NCBI GenBank assembly: GCA_905211675.1
Contig: CAJMBP010000038.1
Coordinates: 1 to 14,620 of the forward strand
Direction: 5' to 3'
DNA: 14,620 nt
DNA from: an uncultured Oscillospiraceae bacterium
GTDB taxonomy: Bacteria > Bacillota > Clostridia > Oscillospirales > Acutalibacteraceae
Part shown: positions 8,408-14,618 of the stretch, one piece after another
How the letters are laid out: every line of letters begins with the position of its first letter
Position numbering within the stretch: position 1 is the stretch's first letter
Made by a program: the position numbers and the translations under genes
Notes under the pieces: generated by a model
The model's input: the letters and a program-made list of their open reading frames with translations, nothing else
What the model was told of the DNA's origin: nothing
Database searches by the model: none

Positions 8408-8785
8408 TTACTTAAGTTCAACCTTTGCGCCAACTTCTTCAAGCTTAGCTTTGATTGCTTCGGCGTCTTCTTTAGAAGCTGCTTCTTTAATGGTTTTGGG
8501 TGCGCCGTCAACAACAGCCTTTGCGTCAGCAAGACCGAGACCGGTGATTTCGCGAACAACCTTAATAACCTTAATTTTTTCAGCGCCTGCTTCTGCGAGA
8601 ACAACGTCAAATTCTGTTTTCTCTTCAACGGCTGCTGCTGCGCCTGCTGCGGGAGCTGCTACTGCTACTGCAGCTGCGGCAGATACGCCGAATTCCTCTT
8701 CTACTGCTTTAACAAGTTCAGAAAGTTCAAGAACGGTAAGAGTTTTTAACTCTTCAATCATAGCTGTAATCTTTTCAGATGCCAT
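8408..8785 (-). CDS. rplL: Large-subunit ribosomal protein bL12 (L7/L12)
   Basis: A 125-residue bL12, the multi-copy stalk protein that recruits translation GTPases to the ribosome. The N-terminal dimerisation domain (KITAMIEELKTLTVLELSELVKAVEEEFGV, about 5-34) is followed by an Ala-rich hinge (about 35-53). The C-terminal factor-binding domain begins EKTEFDVVLAEAG and contains KIKVIKVVREITGLGLADAKAVVDGAPKTIKE. The open frame extends five codons further to a TTG at 8800, but that TTG touches the SD sequence GGAGGA (8792-8797), so translation must start at the ATG at 8785. This gives MASEKITAM, as in other L12 proteins. rplJ lies 46 bases upstream in the same transcript, and the terminator lies 21 bases downstream. 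rpoB, the usual next gene, is absent. Confidence 0.97.
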   Translation of the reverse strand: MASEKITAMIEELKTLTVLELSELVKAVEEEFGVSAAAAVAVAAPAAGAAAAVEEKTEFDVVLAEAGAEKIKVIKVVREITGLGLADAKAVVDGAPKTIKEAASKEDAEAIKAKLEEVGAKVELK

Positions 8786-8831
8786 TTTAATTTCCTCCAA
8801 TAAATGTTTTTTGTTTGTTTTTTTAATTTAA

Positions 8832-9353
8832 TTATTCGGCTGACTCTTCAGCTGCGGGCTCGCCGTCTTTGTCAACGATAGCCTGTACGGCGCGGGCAAA
8901 TGCCGCAATAGGCGCTTGGAAAGCGCTGAGAACTGTTGCAAGAAGAACATCTCTGCTCGGAAGCTTTGCAAGCTCTTCTACAGTGTCAATACCTACAACC
9001 TTGCCGTCAAGAAAACCTGACTTAACTGTGAAGTTGTCATGGCTCTCGGCAAATTTGCAAAGTATTCTTGCTGCTGCGGTGTAGTCTTCATCGGAAAGTG
9101 CGATAGCGGTTGTACCTTCGCATACGTTGCTTATGTCAGAAAGGTCGGTACCCTCTACTGCACGCTTTAAGATTGAATTTTTAACCACCGAGTAATGAAC
9201 GCCGTTTTCACGGAGCTCTTTACGAAGTGCGGTGTCGTCGGCAACGGTGATACCCTTGTAATCGACAACAACGCCCGTAACTGCGGCGCCGATTTTTTCA
9301 GCTAACTCGGCAACAGCCTGTTTTTTTGCTTCTAAAACCTTTGCGTTTGGCAA
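8832..9353 (-). CDS. rplJ: Large-subunit ribosomal protein uL10 (L10)
   Basis: A 173-residue uL10, which forms the stalk base on 23S rRNA and carries bL12 dimers on its C-terminal helix. The N-terminal globular domain includes KKQAVAELAEKI (10-21), VVVDYKGITVADDTALRKELRENGVHYSVVKNSILKRA (28-65) and GTTAIALS (80-87). The later part includes LPSRDVLLATVLSAFQAPIAAFARAVQAI, followed by an acidic tail EPAAEESAE. The length is typical. The start is TTG at 9353, seven bases after the SD GGAGGTG (9361-9367), and yields the family N-terminus MPNAKVLEAKKQ. Expression is expected to be controlled by the L10 leader and attenuator directly upstream. The protein is probably its own regulator, as known in Bacillus. 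Confidence 0.97.
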   Translation of the reverse strand: MPNAKVLEAKKQAVAELAEKIGAAVTGVVVDYKGITVADDTALRKELRENGVHYSVVKNSILKRAVEGTDLSDISNVCEGTTAIALSDEDYTAAARILCKFAESHDNFTVKSGFLDGKVVGIDTVEELAKLPSRDVLLATVLSAFQAPIAAFARAVQAIVDKDGEPAAEESAE

Positions 9354-9371
9354 TGTGTTTCACCTCCGCGT

Positions 9372-9495
9372 GAAATAAAAAAATGTCCACCCAAGGACAT
9401 AATGGATGGACGCAAAATATTCGTTATAAATAATTCACGCTCACCTCGGCAGGCGTTAAACTTACGGCTAATGCCACCTACTGTCTTTGGATTGC
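9372..9495 (-). ncRNA. L10 leader, autoregulatory 5' UTR of rplJL
   Basis: The transcript upstream of rplJ carries the conserved blocks of the Firmicute ribosomal protein L10 leader: CCAAAGACAGTAGGTGGCAT near its 5' end, TAGCCGTAAGTTTAACGCC, then GCCGAGGTGAGCGTGAAT. It ends in the attenuator hairpin (9385-9411) just before the rplJ SD. In this class of leader the L10-L12 complex binds the RNA and represses its own operon; in B. subtilis this acts through transcription termination. The 5' end is set from the promoter at 9502-9530 (expected start near 9495), the 3' end from the T-run. The identity rests on pattern recognition; a covariance search against the Rfam L10_leader model would confirm it. 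Confidence 0.9.
9377..9411 (-). terminator. Attenuator hairpin in the rplJ leader
   Basis: On the - strand GTCCATCC (9411-9404) pairs with GGGTGGAC (9392-9385) over eight base pairs including one G-U. The stem is followed by A, seven T (9383-9377), A and TTT, so it has the form of an intrinsic terminator. It sits 24 bases before the rplJ SD and so would cut the mRNA short before translation. Part of its 3' arm can pair instead with a second GTCC at 9398-9395, giving an exclusive alternative hairpin. The termination role is inferred from position and from the known L10 leader mechanism. Confidence 0.85.
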
Positions 9496-9501
9496 CAAAT
9501 C

Positions 9502-9530
9502 ATTATATACAAATTGATGTGCTTTGTCAA
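9502..9530 (-). promoter_or_regulatory. Perfect consensus promoter of rplJL
   Basis: On the - strand TTGACA (9530-9525), a 17-base spacer and TATAAT (9507-9502) match the sigma-A consensus exactly. The start of transcription is expected near 9495, placing the whole L10 leader in the 5' UTR. Such a perfect promoter fits a highly expressed ribosomal gene. It starts 24 bases after the stop of the upstream DUF2142-type gene, and no terminator is visible between them, so some read-through from upstream is possible. Confidence 0.92.
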
Positions 9531-9554
9531 GAAAAATTTTCAAATTAAATTAAA

Positions 9555-11294
9555 TTACAGCATCGGCAGAGTAACTATTCGCAAAATGTTAAATATCAGA
9601 CATGCGGTTATCACAGCCAAAACAGCGAGGCTATAAACCGTTTTATTAACCTTAAGCGGCTTGCCCGGATTTATAACCGTTAATGCAAAGGGCGCTACCA
9701 GCGGTATAATGTATCTTGGGTGGCATCCGAGTATTTCCTGACTGAATACCGGTGTAAATGCAATGTACAGCGCTGTTGCCATCATACAGGCGATAATTAA
9801 ATCTGTTATAATAACTAATGCCGCGGTGAAAACACTGCCCTTGAATTTATTTGTTTCATCCTTATCGGTGACGGCACAGAAGCATAAAAGCAGAATAAAT
9901 ATTATCGCGCCGCCGCCCTTGCCGAGATACGAAAAGAACGATATGTAATTTTTTGCATTAAGCGGAGAAAGATAACCCCACAGAAAGCTTAAAAGAATTT
10001 TTGCGTATTTAATTGGATTTGATAAAATGTAATTCAACTGTTCCGCAGGGTTTACATTTCCGCCGCGCAGGTCGCCGCTTCCTGAAATTTCCGAAAATGA
10101 CCTTGCTGTAAACAGTATCAGCATAAAAGCAAAGAATGATAAAAGAATTGCGTAATATCTGCGTTTTTCATACTTTGTAAAATTAGATTTGCGCATAAAC
10201 ATAGGTAAAATCAAAAGCATAACATACAGTTGCTTCGGCAATGCCGCAAGAACAAAAGCCCCGCACATAATAACCGTTTCAAAAACTGTTATTCTTTTTT
10301 GCGGCTGCTGCATTTCGCTTACAAAATATGCGGTTCCCAACAAAGAAAAGCCCGTAACCCAAGGATCATATGAATAATTTGAGGCAAGTACAATGTTTGT
10401 CGGAAAAAGCGCAATTACAGACATTATCATCTTTCCGCTTTTGAGTTTTCTTATTGCAAAATACACGGTAAGTGCATAGGTTAAAAGCATTCCGAATTGT
10501 CCGCATATAAACCTTGTGTGAAAATCGGCGCCGAAAAGTCGCGCAACGGCTATAAGCGAACCTGCCGCACGGTGTGGAATACTGTTGTTGACCTTTGTTA
10601 CAAAGGTGGAATATTTGCCGCGTTCGTTCATTAATTCAATTCTTTCATTGCTCGATTTTAAGTCATTCGATATTGCAAAATCAGTTGTGGCTTGTACGCA
10701 TTTATCGGCATCGGTTAAATACGCATTGCCGACAAATGAATTTTGAGCAGCCAAATAATAATGCGTGTCCTCGTCGGAACTGTTGTGACTGAACGGTTCT
10801 GTTGCGATTATCAGAGTACCGGCAATCAAAATGATTAAAGCGACTGCCCTTTCGGGCTTTTGTGATAGGTTTTTTCTTTCAAACACAAACACAAACGCGC
10901 ATAACAGTATTGAAGTCACTGTACAAAAGCTTGCAATGTTGAATGTTTTTCCTGCAGAATCGGCTCCGTAAAAAAGCCTGAATATAACCTCAATCAGTGC
11001 GGACAGGGCGACTGTACCGACAACTCCCGCCCCAAAAAGCACAATTCTTTTAAACTTATTCTTAAAATAATTACAAAGCCTGTCCGATATTTTAAAATAG
11101 TAATCTATCGCAAAGAAGGCAGAAAACGCAACAAGAGTTATTGCGGCGGTTAATAAATATCTTTGCGGCGATACAGTCAGAGTCGTAACCGTATTATCCT
11201 CGTTCAAGATTTCTATTTTTGGGCAAATAACGGCATAGGATACAATAAAGCATATTGCCGAGCAAAAAAGCGATAGTGTTAATCTTTTTTTCAT
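9555..11294 (-). CDS. DUF2142-type polytopic membrane protein, probable GT-C-like
   Basis: A 579-residue integral membrane protein resembling the DUF2142 family, whose members look like GT-C glycosyltransferases and often occur near polysaccharide genes; no function is established. The N-terminus has a membrane helix (4-23), and more than ten further hydrophobic segments follow, roughly at 48-67, 84-104, 119-137, 150-164, 247-282, 288-304, 311-325 and several from 335 to the end. Family-like features are HNSSDEDTHYYLA (170-182), an acidic/histidine motif right after a helix where GT-C enzymes hold catalytic acids (D174, E175, D176, H178), SNYSYDPWVTG (305-315), and CHPRYIIPLVAPF near the C-terminus. 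The start is ATG with SD AAGGAAT a few bases upstream. It has its own promoter and follows spoIID on the same strand. No polysaccharide cluster is seen around it, so substrate and role are open. Confidence 0.72.
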   Translation of the reverse strand: MKKRLTLSLFCSAICFIVSYAVICPKIEILNEDNTVTTLTVSPQRYLLTAAITLVAFSAFFAIDYYFKISDRLCNYFKNKFKRIVLFGAGVVGTVALSALIEVIFRLFYGADSAGKTFNIASFCTVTSILLCAFVFVFERKNLSQKPERAVALIILIAGTLIIATEPFSHNSSDEDTHYYLAAQNSFVGNAYLTDADKCVQATTDFAISNDLKSSNERIELMNERGKYSTFVTKVNNSIPHRAAGSLIAVARLFGADFHTRFICGQFGMLLTYALTVYFAIRKLKSGKMIMSVIALFPTNIVLASNYSYDPWVTGFSLLGTAYFVSEMQQPQKRITVFETVIMCGAFVLAALPKQLYVMLLILPMFMRKSNFTKYEKRRYYAILLSFFAFMLILFTARSFSEISGSGDLRGGNVNPAEQLNYILSNPIKYAKILLSFLWGYLSPLNAKNYISFFSYLGKGGGAIIFILLLCFCAVTDKDETNKFKGSVFTAALVIITDLIIACMMATALYIAFTPVFSQEILGCHPRYIIPLVAPFALTVINPGKPLKVNKTVYSLAVLAVITACLIFNILRIVTLPML

Positions 11295-11326
11295 TTTTAT
11301 TCCTTTTTAATTTATAGAGTACAATA

Positions 11327-11355
11327 ATTATAACATTACCGAAAGGTTATTTCAA
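11327..11355 (-). promoter_or_regulatory. Predicted promoter of the DUF2142-type gene, extended -10
   Basis: On the - strand TTGAAA (11355-11350), a 17-base spacer and TATAAT (11332-11327) form a strong sigma-A-like promoter. TGT directly before the -10 gives an extended -10. The -35 box overlaps the stop codon of spoIID. The expected transcript start is near 11320, about 26 bases before the ATG. The downstream gene can therefore be expressed in growing cells independently of spoIID. Confidence 0.7.
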
Positions 11356-12326
11356 CCGCCTGTTTTCTCTAATGTCGCGCAGTTATAATAGTGAAGCAAT
11401 ATTTCTTTGTAGCTGCTTCCCTGCTTCGCCATACAGTTTGCGCCCCATTGGCTCATTCCGACCCCGTGACCGTAGCCCTTTACCGTAAAGGTAAAGCTGT
11501 CCTGCGAAAAGCTTATTTTAAAATCGGCAGAGCGAAGCCCCAACAGCTTCGAGATATCCGAGCCGGTTGTTTTTTTACCGCAATAGCAAATTTCTTTTAC
11601 GTAACCGTTGTCGGTTGTTTTTATGTCTGAAAAGTAATTTTGCGCCTCGCCCGAAGATTGTGAAATATCGTTTAATTTTGATGTGAGCTCGTCTGAAGAA
11701 AATGACACCTCGCTTAAATAACCGTCGGCAAGCAGGTCGGACGAACTGTCGACCGACTTTAAATAACCGAGGTCGGTGCCCCATACATCCGAACACGCGT
11801 TGGTTGTACCCGCCGATATTGCGTGATATGCGGCAAAAATAGGTGCTCCGCCGAAGGAGAGCCATTCGCCCTTTACTGCATTGACACAGTTTTTTATTTT
11901 TGCAATATATTCGTCGGCCTTTTCACCCCAACGGGCAGCCGCCTCTTCCTTTGTAATATAACACTGTGCGGTTTCGGGGTCGGCGGCTATGTCATATTCG
12001 CTGTTTGTATTATTGGCCTTTCGGTAGCAGGCAAAGGTGTACGCGGCTACGGCCTGAGCCTTTAATGCTTCCTCGTGGTAAAGCGCGGGCATTTCGGCGG
12101 CTACCACACCGAAAATATAATCTTCGGCGGAAATTTCCGAAATATTGCCGTCTTTAAGCACCTTAAAACTGTCGAAGGTTAAATTTGATTTTGGCTTTTC
12201 GTATGTAATGCCGTCGGTTGAAACGGCGGTTTGTATAGCCGTTTTCGGCGTGTCCGCCAAAGACAGAAGCGGTATTACAAGCATTGCCAAGGTAATTGCC
12301 AAAACCGATATGAATTTGAATTTCAT
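11352..12326 (-). CDS. spoIID: Stage II sporulation protein D (SpoIID), peptidoglycan lytic transglycosylase
   Basis: A 324-residue SpoIID-domain protein. SpoIID works with SpoIIM and SpoIIP in the mother cell to degrade septal peptidoglycan so that the membrane can engulf the forespore. Residues 1-24 form one membrane anchor or signal (MKFKFISVLAITLAMLVIPLL). The SpoIID domain follows: ISAEDYIFGVVAAEMPALYHEEALKAQAVAAYTFACYRKAN (65-105), with E78 at the position of the catalytic glutamate of the family, and the C-terminal GYGHGVGMSQWGANCMAKQG with HYYNCATLEK at the end. The open frame runs 37 codons further upstream, but that extension is poly-Lys/Asn, lies in the promoter region, and hides the signal sequence; the ATG at 12326 has a modest SD (GTGGGT) and is chosen. 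The residues between C100 and C123 do not show the Cys-plus-HCQ zinc pattern known from some clostridial SpoIID proteins. A related SpoIID-domain paralogue such as the SpoIID/LytB group remains possible. Confidence 0.87.
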   Translation of the reverse strand: MKFKFISVLAITLAMLVIPLLSLADTPKTAIQTAVSTDGITYEKPKSNLTFDSFKVLKDGNISEISAEDYIFGVVAAEMPALYHEEALKAQAVAAYTFACYRKANNTNSEYDIAADPETAQCYITKEEAAARWGEKADEYIAKIKNCVNAVKGEWLSFGGAPIFAAYHAISAGTTNACSDVWGTDLGYLKSVDSSSDLLADGYLSEVSFSSDELTSKLNDISQSSGEAQNYFSDIKTTDNGYVKEICYCGKKTTGSDISKLLGLRSADFKISFSQDSFTFTVKGYGHGVGMSQWGANCMAKQGSSYKEILLHYYNCATLEKTGG

Positions 12327-12348
12327 AGCATACCCACTTTTTATTTTA

Positions 12349-12377
12349 TTGACTTTTAACACTTTTTTATATAAAAT
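12349..12377 (+). promoter_or_regulatory. Predicted sigma-A promoter of the 12423 membrane-protein gene
   Basis: TTGACT (12349-12354), a 17-base spacer and TAAAAT (12372-12377) give a good match to the sigma-A consensus facing the + strand gene. The expected transcript start is near 12384, leaving about 39 bases to the ATG and the SD GAGGTGA (12409-12415). The promoter overlaps the divergent control region of spoIID, so binding events for one gene could affect the other. Confidence 0.5.
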
Positions 12378-12405
12378 GTATATGTTTGAAAGTTTTGTAA
12401 AATTC
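12375..12405 (-). promoter_or_regulatory. Possible sigma-E-like promoter of spoIID
   Basis: On the - strand TATACATT (12382-12375) differs from the sigma-E -10 consensus CATACAnT only in the first base. GAATTTT (12405-12399) resembles the -35 element (GAATATT-like) with one mismatch. The spacing of 16 bases is about two longer than usual. spoIID is sigma-E dependent in B. subtilis, which is why this was sought. The site is weak and may be chance in AT-rich DNA. No good sigma-A promoter faces spoIID in this gap. Confidence 0.28.
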
Positions 12406-12422
12406 TTTGAGGTGACCGTGTT

Positions 12423-13232
12423 ATGAAGTTTCGTCACAGCGTTACTCTTTTTTGTGTTTGCATGCCCGTGTGTTTAATACTGCGTGCATTGCAGTTGATT
12501 TTCACTATTGATGAAAAAACGGGATTCATAAAACAACAATACACAGGCATAAGCGTGGCAATAACGCTTGTTATTCTTGCCGGCGTGGCTTCTGTCGGGC
12601 TTATTTCCTTTGCGGCAGACGGTATAAAAATGTGCCGAAAGGGTAAAAACCCCGTTCTTGCGGCGGCTTCGGTTCTGGTAGGCATAATGTTTGTTTGCGA
12701 TACTGCGGCGTTTATTTCGACCGGCATAATTTTTGTGTGGTATGATGCGCTTTTAATAATTTCGGGTTTGCTTTCGGCGGGTGTTTTTATTGCGTTCGGC
12801 GTAAAAAAAGTGTATCCGTACAAATTTTCGGACATTCTGCTTATAATACCGGCATTTTACTGCATTGTAAGACTGATAAGCATTTTTGTAAGCACCTCCG
12901 AGCTGTCATTGGTTACCGAAAATGTGTTTTTGCTTTTTACAAACGGCGTTTTATTGCTTTTTATGTTTGAATTTTCAAAAGCTGAAAATAACATTGATGA
13001 AACCCCGAAAACAAAAAAGATTTCCGCTTCGGGAATAACTGCTTGTATGCTTTGCTTTATACAGTCGGTTCCCAAAATAGCGGTTTACGGCAGGTCAATG
13101 TCACGCAGAGACATAACCTCTGCGCTGCTTACGCTTGCTTTCGGAATATTCGTGCTTTCCTATGTTATATCGGAGTTTTCCGAAGAATCAAAGTCAAAAA
13201 CAACCCATACGGCAAAACATTTGGCAGAATAG
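12423..13232 (+). CDS. Unrecognised eight-helix integral membrane protein
   Basis: I do not recognise this 269-residue protein. It shows about eight hydrophobic helices, near 8-27, 42-64, 77-99, 104-126, 135-157, 165-184, 203-222 and 230-250. A short polar loop lies at 185-202 (KAENNIDETPKTKK), and the C-terminal tail is polar (SEESKSKTTHTAKHLAE). Several cysteines lie in or near the helices (C11, C13, C17, C71, C92, C147, C208, C211). No catalytic motif, nucleotide-binding loop or signal peptidase site is visible. The start is ATG with the strong SD GAGGTGA seven bases upstream, and codon use matches the neighbours, so the gene is real. It is divergent from spoIID and ends two bases before the -35 box of the murA promoter. 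Its position between two peptidoglycan genes suggests, but does not show, an envelope role. Confidence 0.85.
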   Translation: MKFRHSVTLFCVCMPVCLILRALQLIFTIDEKTGFIKQQYTGISVAITLVILAGVASVGLISFAADGIKMCRKGKNPVLAAASVLVGIMFVCDTAAFISTGIIFVWYDALLIISGLLSAGVFIAFGVKKVYPYKFSDILLIIPAFYCIVRLISIFVSTSELSLVTENVFLLFTNGVLLLFMFEFSKAENNIDETPKTKKISASGITACMLCFIQSVPKIAVYGRSMSRRDITSALLTLAFGIFVLSYVISEFSEESKSKTTHTAKHLAE

Positions 13233-13233
13233 T

Positions 13234-13262
13234 TTGACAAAATGGGCTTATGCTTATATAAT
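13234..13262 (+). promoter_or_regulatory. Perfect consensus promoter of murA
   Basis: TTGACA (13234-13239), a 17-base spacer and TATAAT (13257-13262) match the sigma-A consensus exactly. The -35 box begins one base after the stop codon of the preceding gene. The expected transcript start is near 13269, giving a leader of about 63 bases before the murA start; I see no clear structure in that leader. The promoter lies inside the longest open frame of murA and so excludes the upstream ATG at 13242 as its start. Confidence 0.9.
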
Positions 13263-13331
13263 TGGTATTATAAATGTCAACTTGGTTATGCTATTTTTAA
13301 TGTAATAATTCAAAAGACGGGAGTGCCGTAC

Positions 13332-14618
13332 TTGGAAAAATTTGTAATAAACGGTGGCAAACCCTTAAGGGGCAGCGTTCATATAAGCGGCGCAAAAAAT
13401 GCCGCGGTTGCTATTTTGCCGGCAGTATTGCTTGCAGACAGCCCCTGTGTTATAGAAAACCTGCCCGAGATATCCGATGTTTCTACGCTTTTGCAGGCTA
13501 TGAAGCAGCTTGGCGCCGATATCAGCTTTATAAATAAATCGACAGTAAAAATCGACCCCAAAAGCGCGAATTCTTATGTTGTGGACAAAAAAATGGCAGA
13601 GGGTATGCGTGCTTCGAGTTATTTTTTGGGTTCCTTGCTCGGCCGTAACAACCGCGCACGCGTGGCTCCTCCGGGGGGTTGCGATTTCGGTGTCAGACCC
13701 ATTGATCAGCACATTAAGGGCTTTGAGGCTTTGGGTGCGAAGGTTGTAATTGAAAACGGTATGGTTGACGCCAGAGCGCATGAGCTTCGCGGCTGTTATA
13801 TTTATCTTGATATGGTGTCTGTCGGTGCTACAATAAACATAATGCTTGCCGCCGTCAAGGCACGCGGTCTTACCGTTATTGAAAATGCTGCACGCGAGCC
13901 GCATATAGTTGACCTTGCAAACTTTTTGAACTCAATGGGCGCCGACATTATGGGCGCAGGTACAAGCGTTATAAAAATCCGCGGCGTAAAAAGCCTGCAC
14001 GGAACGGATTACAGCATTATACCCGACCAAATCGAGGCGGGCACCTATATGGTTGCCGCCGCCGCAACCATGGGTGATGTGCTGATTGAAAACGTAATAC
14101 CCAAACACCTTGAATCTATTGTTGCAAAGCTTACCGAAGCGGGCGCAAAGGTCGAGGAATATGACGAGGCCGTTCGTGTAACAATGACGCATAGGCCCAA
14201 AAGCTGCAACATAAAAACCATGCCGCATCCTGGCTTTCCTACCGATATGCAACCCCAAATCGCCACACTTTTGTCGGTGGCAGAGGGGACAAGCATTGTA
14301 ACCGAAGGTGTGTGGGACAACCGTTTTAAATATGTTGATCAGCTTACCGGAATGGGTGCGAAAATTCAGGTTGACGGTAAAACGGCGGTTATAACAGGCG
14401 TTAAAAAATTAACCTCCGCGCCCGTAAAGGCGGTTGATTTGCGCGCGGGTGCCGCAATGATAATAGCGGGGCTTATGACCGACGGTATAACCGAGGTTGA
14501 AAATATTGTTTATATCGACCGCGGTTACGAAAATGTCGCCGAAAAATTGCAAAAGCTCGGGGCAGAGATAAAACGTGTGCCTATTTTAACAAAGGAAACC
14601 ACGCTTAAAAACGCATAA
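13332..14618 (+). CDS. murA: UDP-N-acetylglucosamine 1-carboxyvinyltransferase (MurA)
   Basis: A complete 428-residue MurA, which transfers enolpyruvate from phosphoenolpyruvate to UDP-GlcNAc in the cytoplasm, the first committed step of peptidoglycan synthesis. Key residues, close to E. coli numbering, are GAKN with K22 and N23, R93 in GMRASSYFLG, the catalytic loop cysteine C117 in PPGGCDFGVRP, PDQIEAGTYM (231-240), the catalytic aspartate D305 in GFPTDMQPQ, R371 in DLRAGAA and R397 in IDRGYENV. The active-site cysteine is present, so it is of the type that fosfomycin can alkylate. The start is TTG at 13332 with SD GGGAGTG (13319-13325) and gives MEKFVINGGK, the family N-terminus. The longer frame from 13242 begins before the expected transcript start. 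The stop is two bases from the window end, so its terminator is not seen. Confidence 0.96.
   Translation: MEKFVINGGKPLRGSVHISGAKNAAVAILPAVLLADSPCVIENLPEISDVSTLLQAMKQLGADISFINKSTVKIDPKSANSYVVDKKMAEGMRASSYFLGSLLGRNNRARVAPPGGCDFGVRPIDQHIKGFEALGAKVVIENGMVDARAHELRGCYIYLDMVSVGATINIMLAAVKARGLTVIENAAREPHIVDLANFLNSMGADIMGAGTSVIKIRGVKSLHGTDYSIIPDQIEAGTYMVAAAATMGDVLIENVIPKHLESIVAKLTEAGAKVEEYDEAVRVTMTHRPKSCNIKTMPHPGFPTDMQPQIATLLSVAEGTSIVTEGVWDNRFKYVDQLTGMGAKIQVDGKTAVITGVKKLTSAPVKAVDLRAGAAMIIAGLMTDGITEVENIVYIDRGYENVAEKLQKLGAEIKRVPILTKETTLKNA

Noticed and set aside
8633..8700. Repeated GCT/GCTACT triplets resembling a microsatellite
   Set aside because: This is the alanine-rich hinge of L7/L12 on the other strand; imperfect and explained by protein composition.
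8384..8749. A + strand open frame coding for an unusually cysteine-rich 121-residue protein
   Set aside because: It is antisense to rplL. The Ala-rich hinge of L12 (GCN codons) read backwards in this frame yields Cys and Gly codons, which explains the composition. There is no SD, and it overlaps a certain gene.
11333..11351. A weak stem (ACC-GAAA-GGT) after spoIID as a terminator
   Set aside because: Only three base pairs before a mismatch and no T-run; it lies within the promoter spacer of the next gene.
12327..12437. A 37-residue N-terminal extension of SpoIID
   Set aside because: It is Lys/Asn/Thr-rich, overlaps the divergent promoter region and would bury the membrane anchor that starts at the chosen ATG.
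13365..13904. A 179-residue - strand open frame within murA
   Set aside because: It is antisense to conserved MurA coding sequence, has no SD and shows no recognisable motif.
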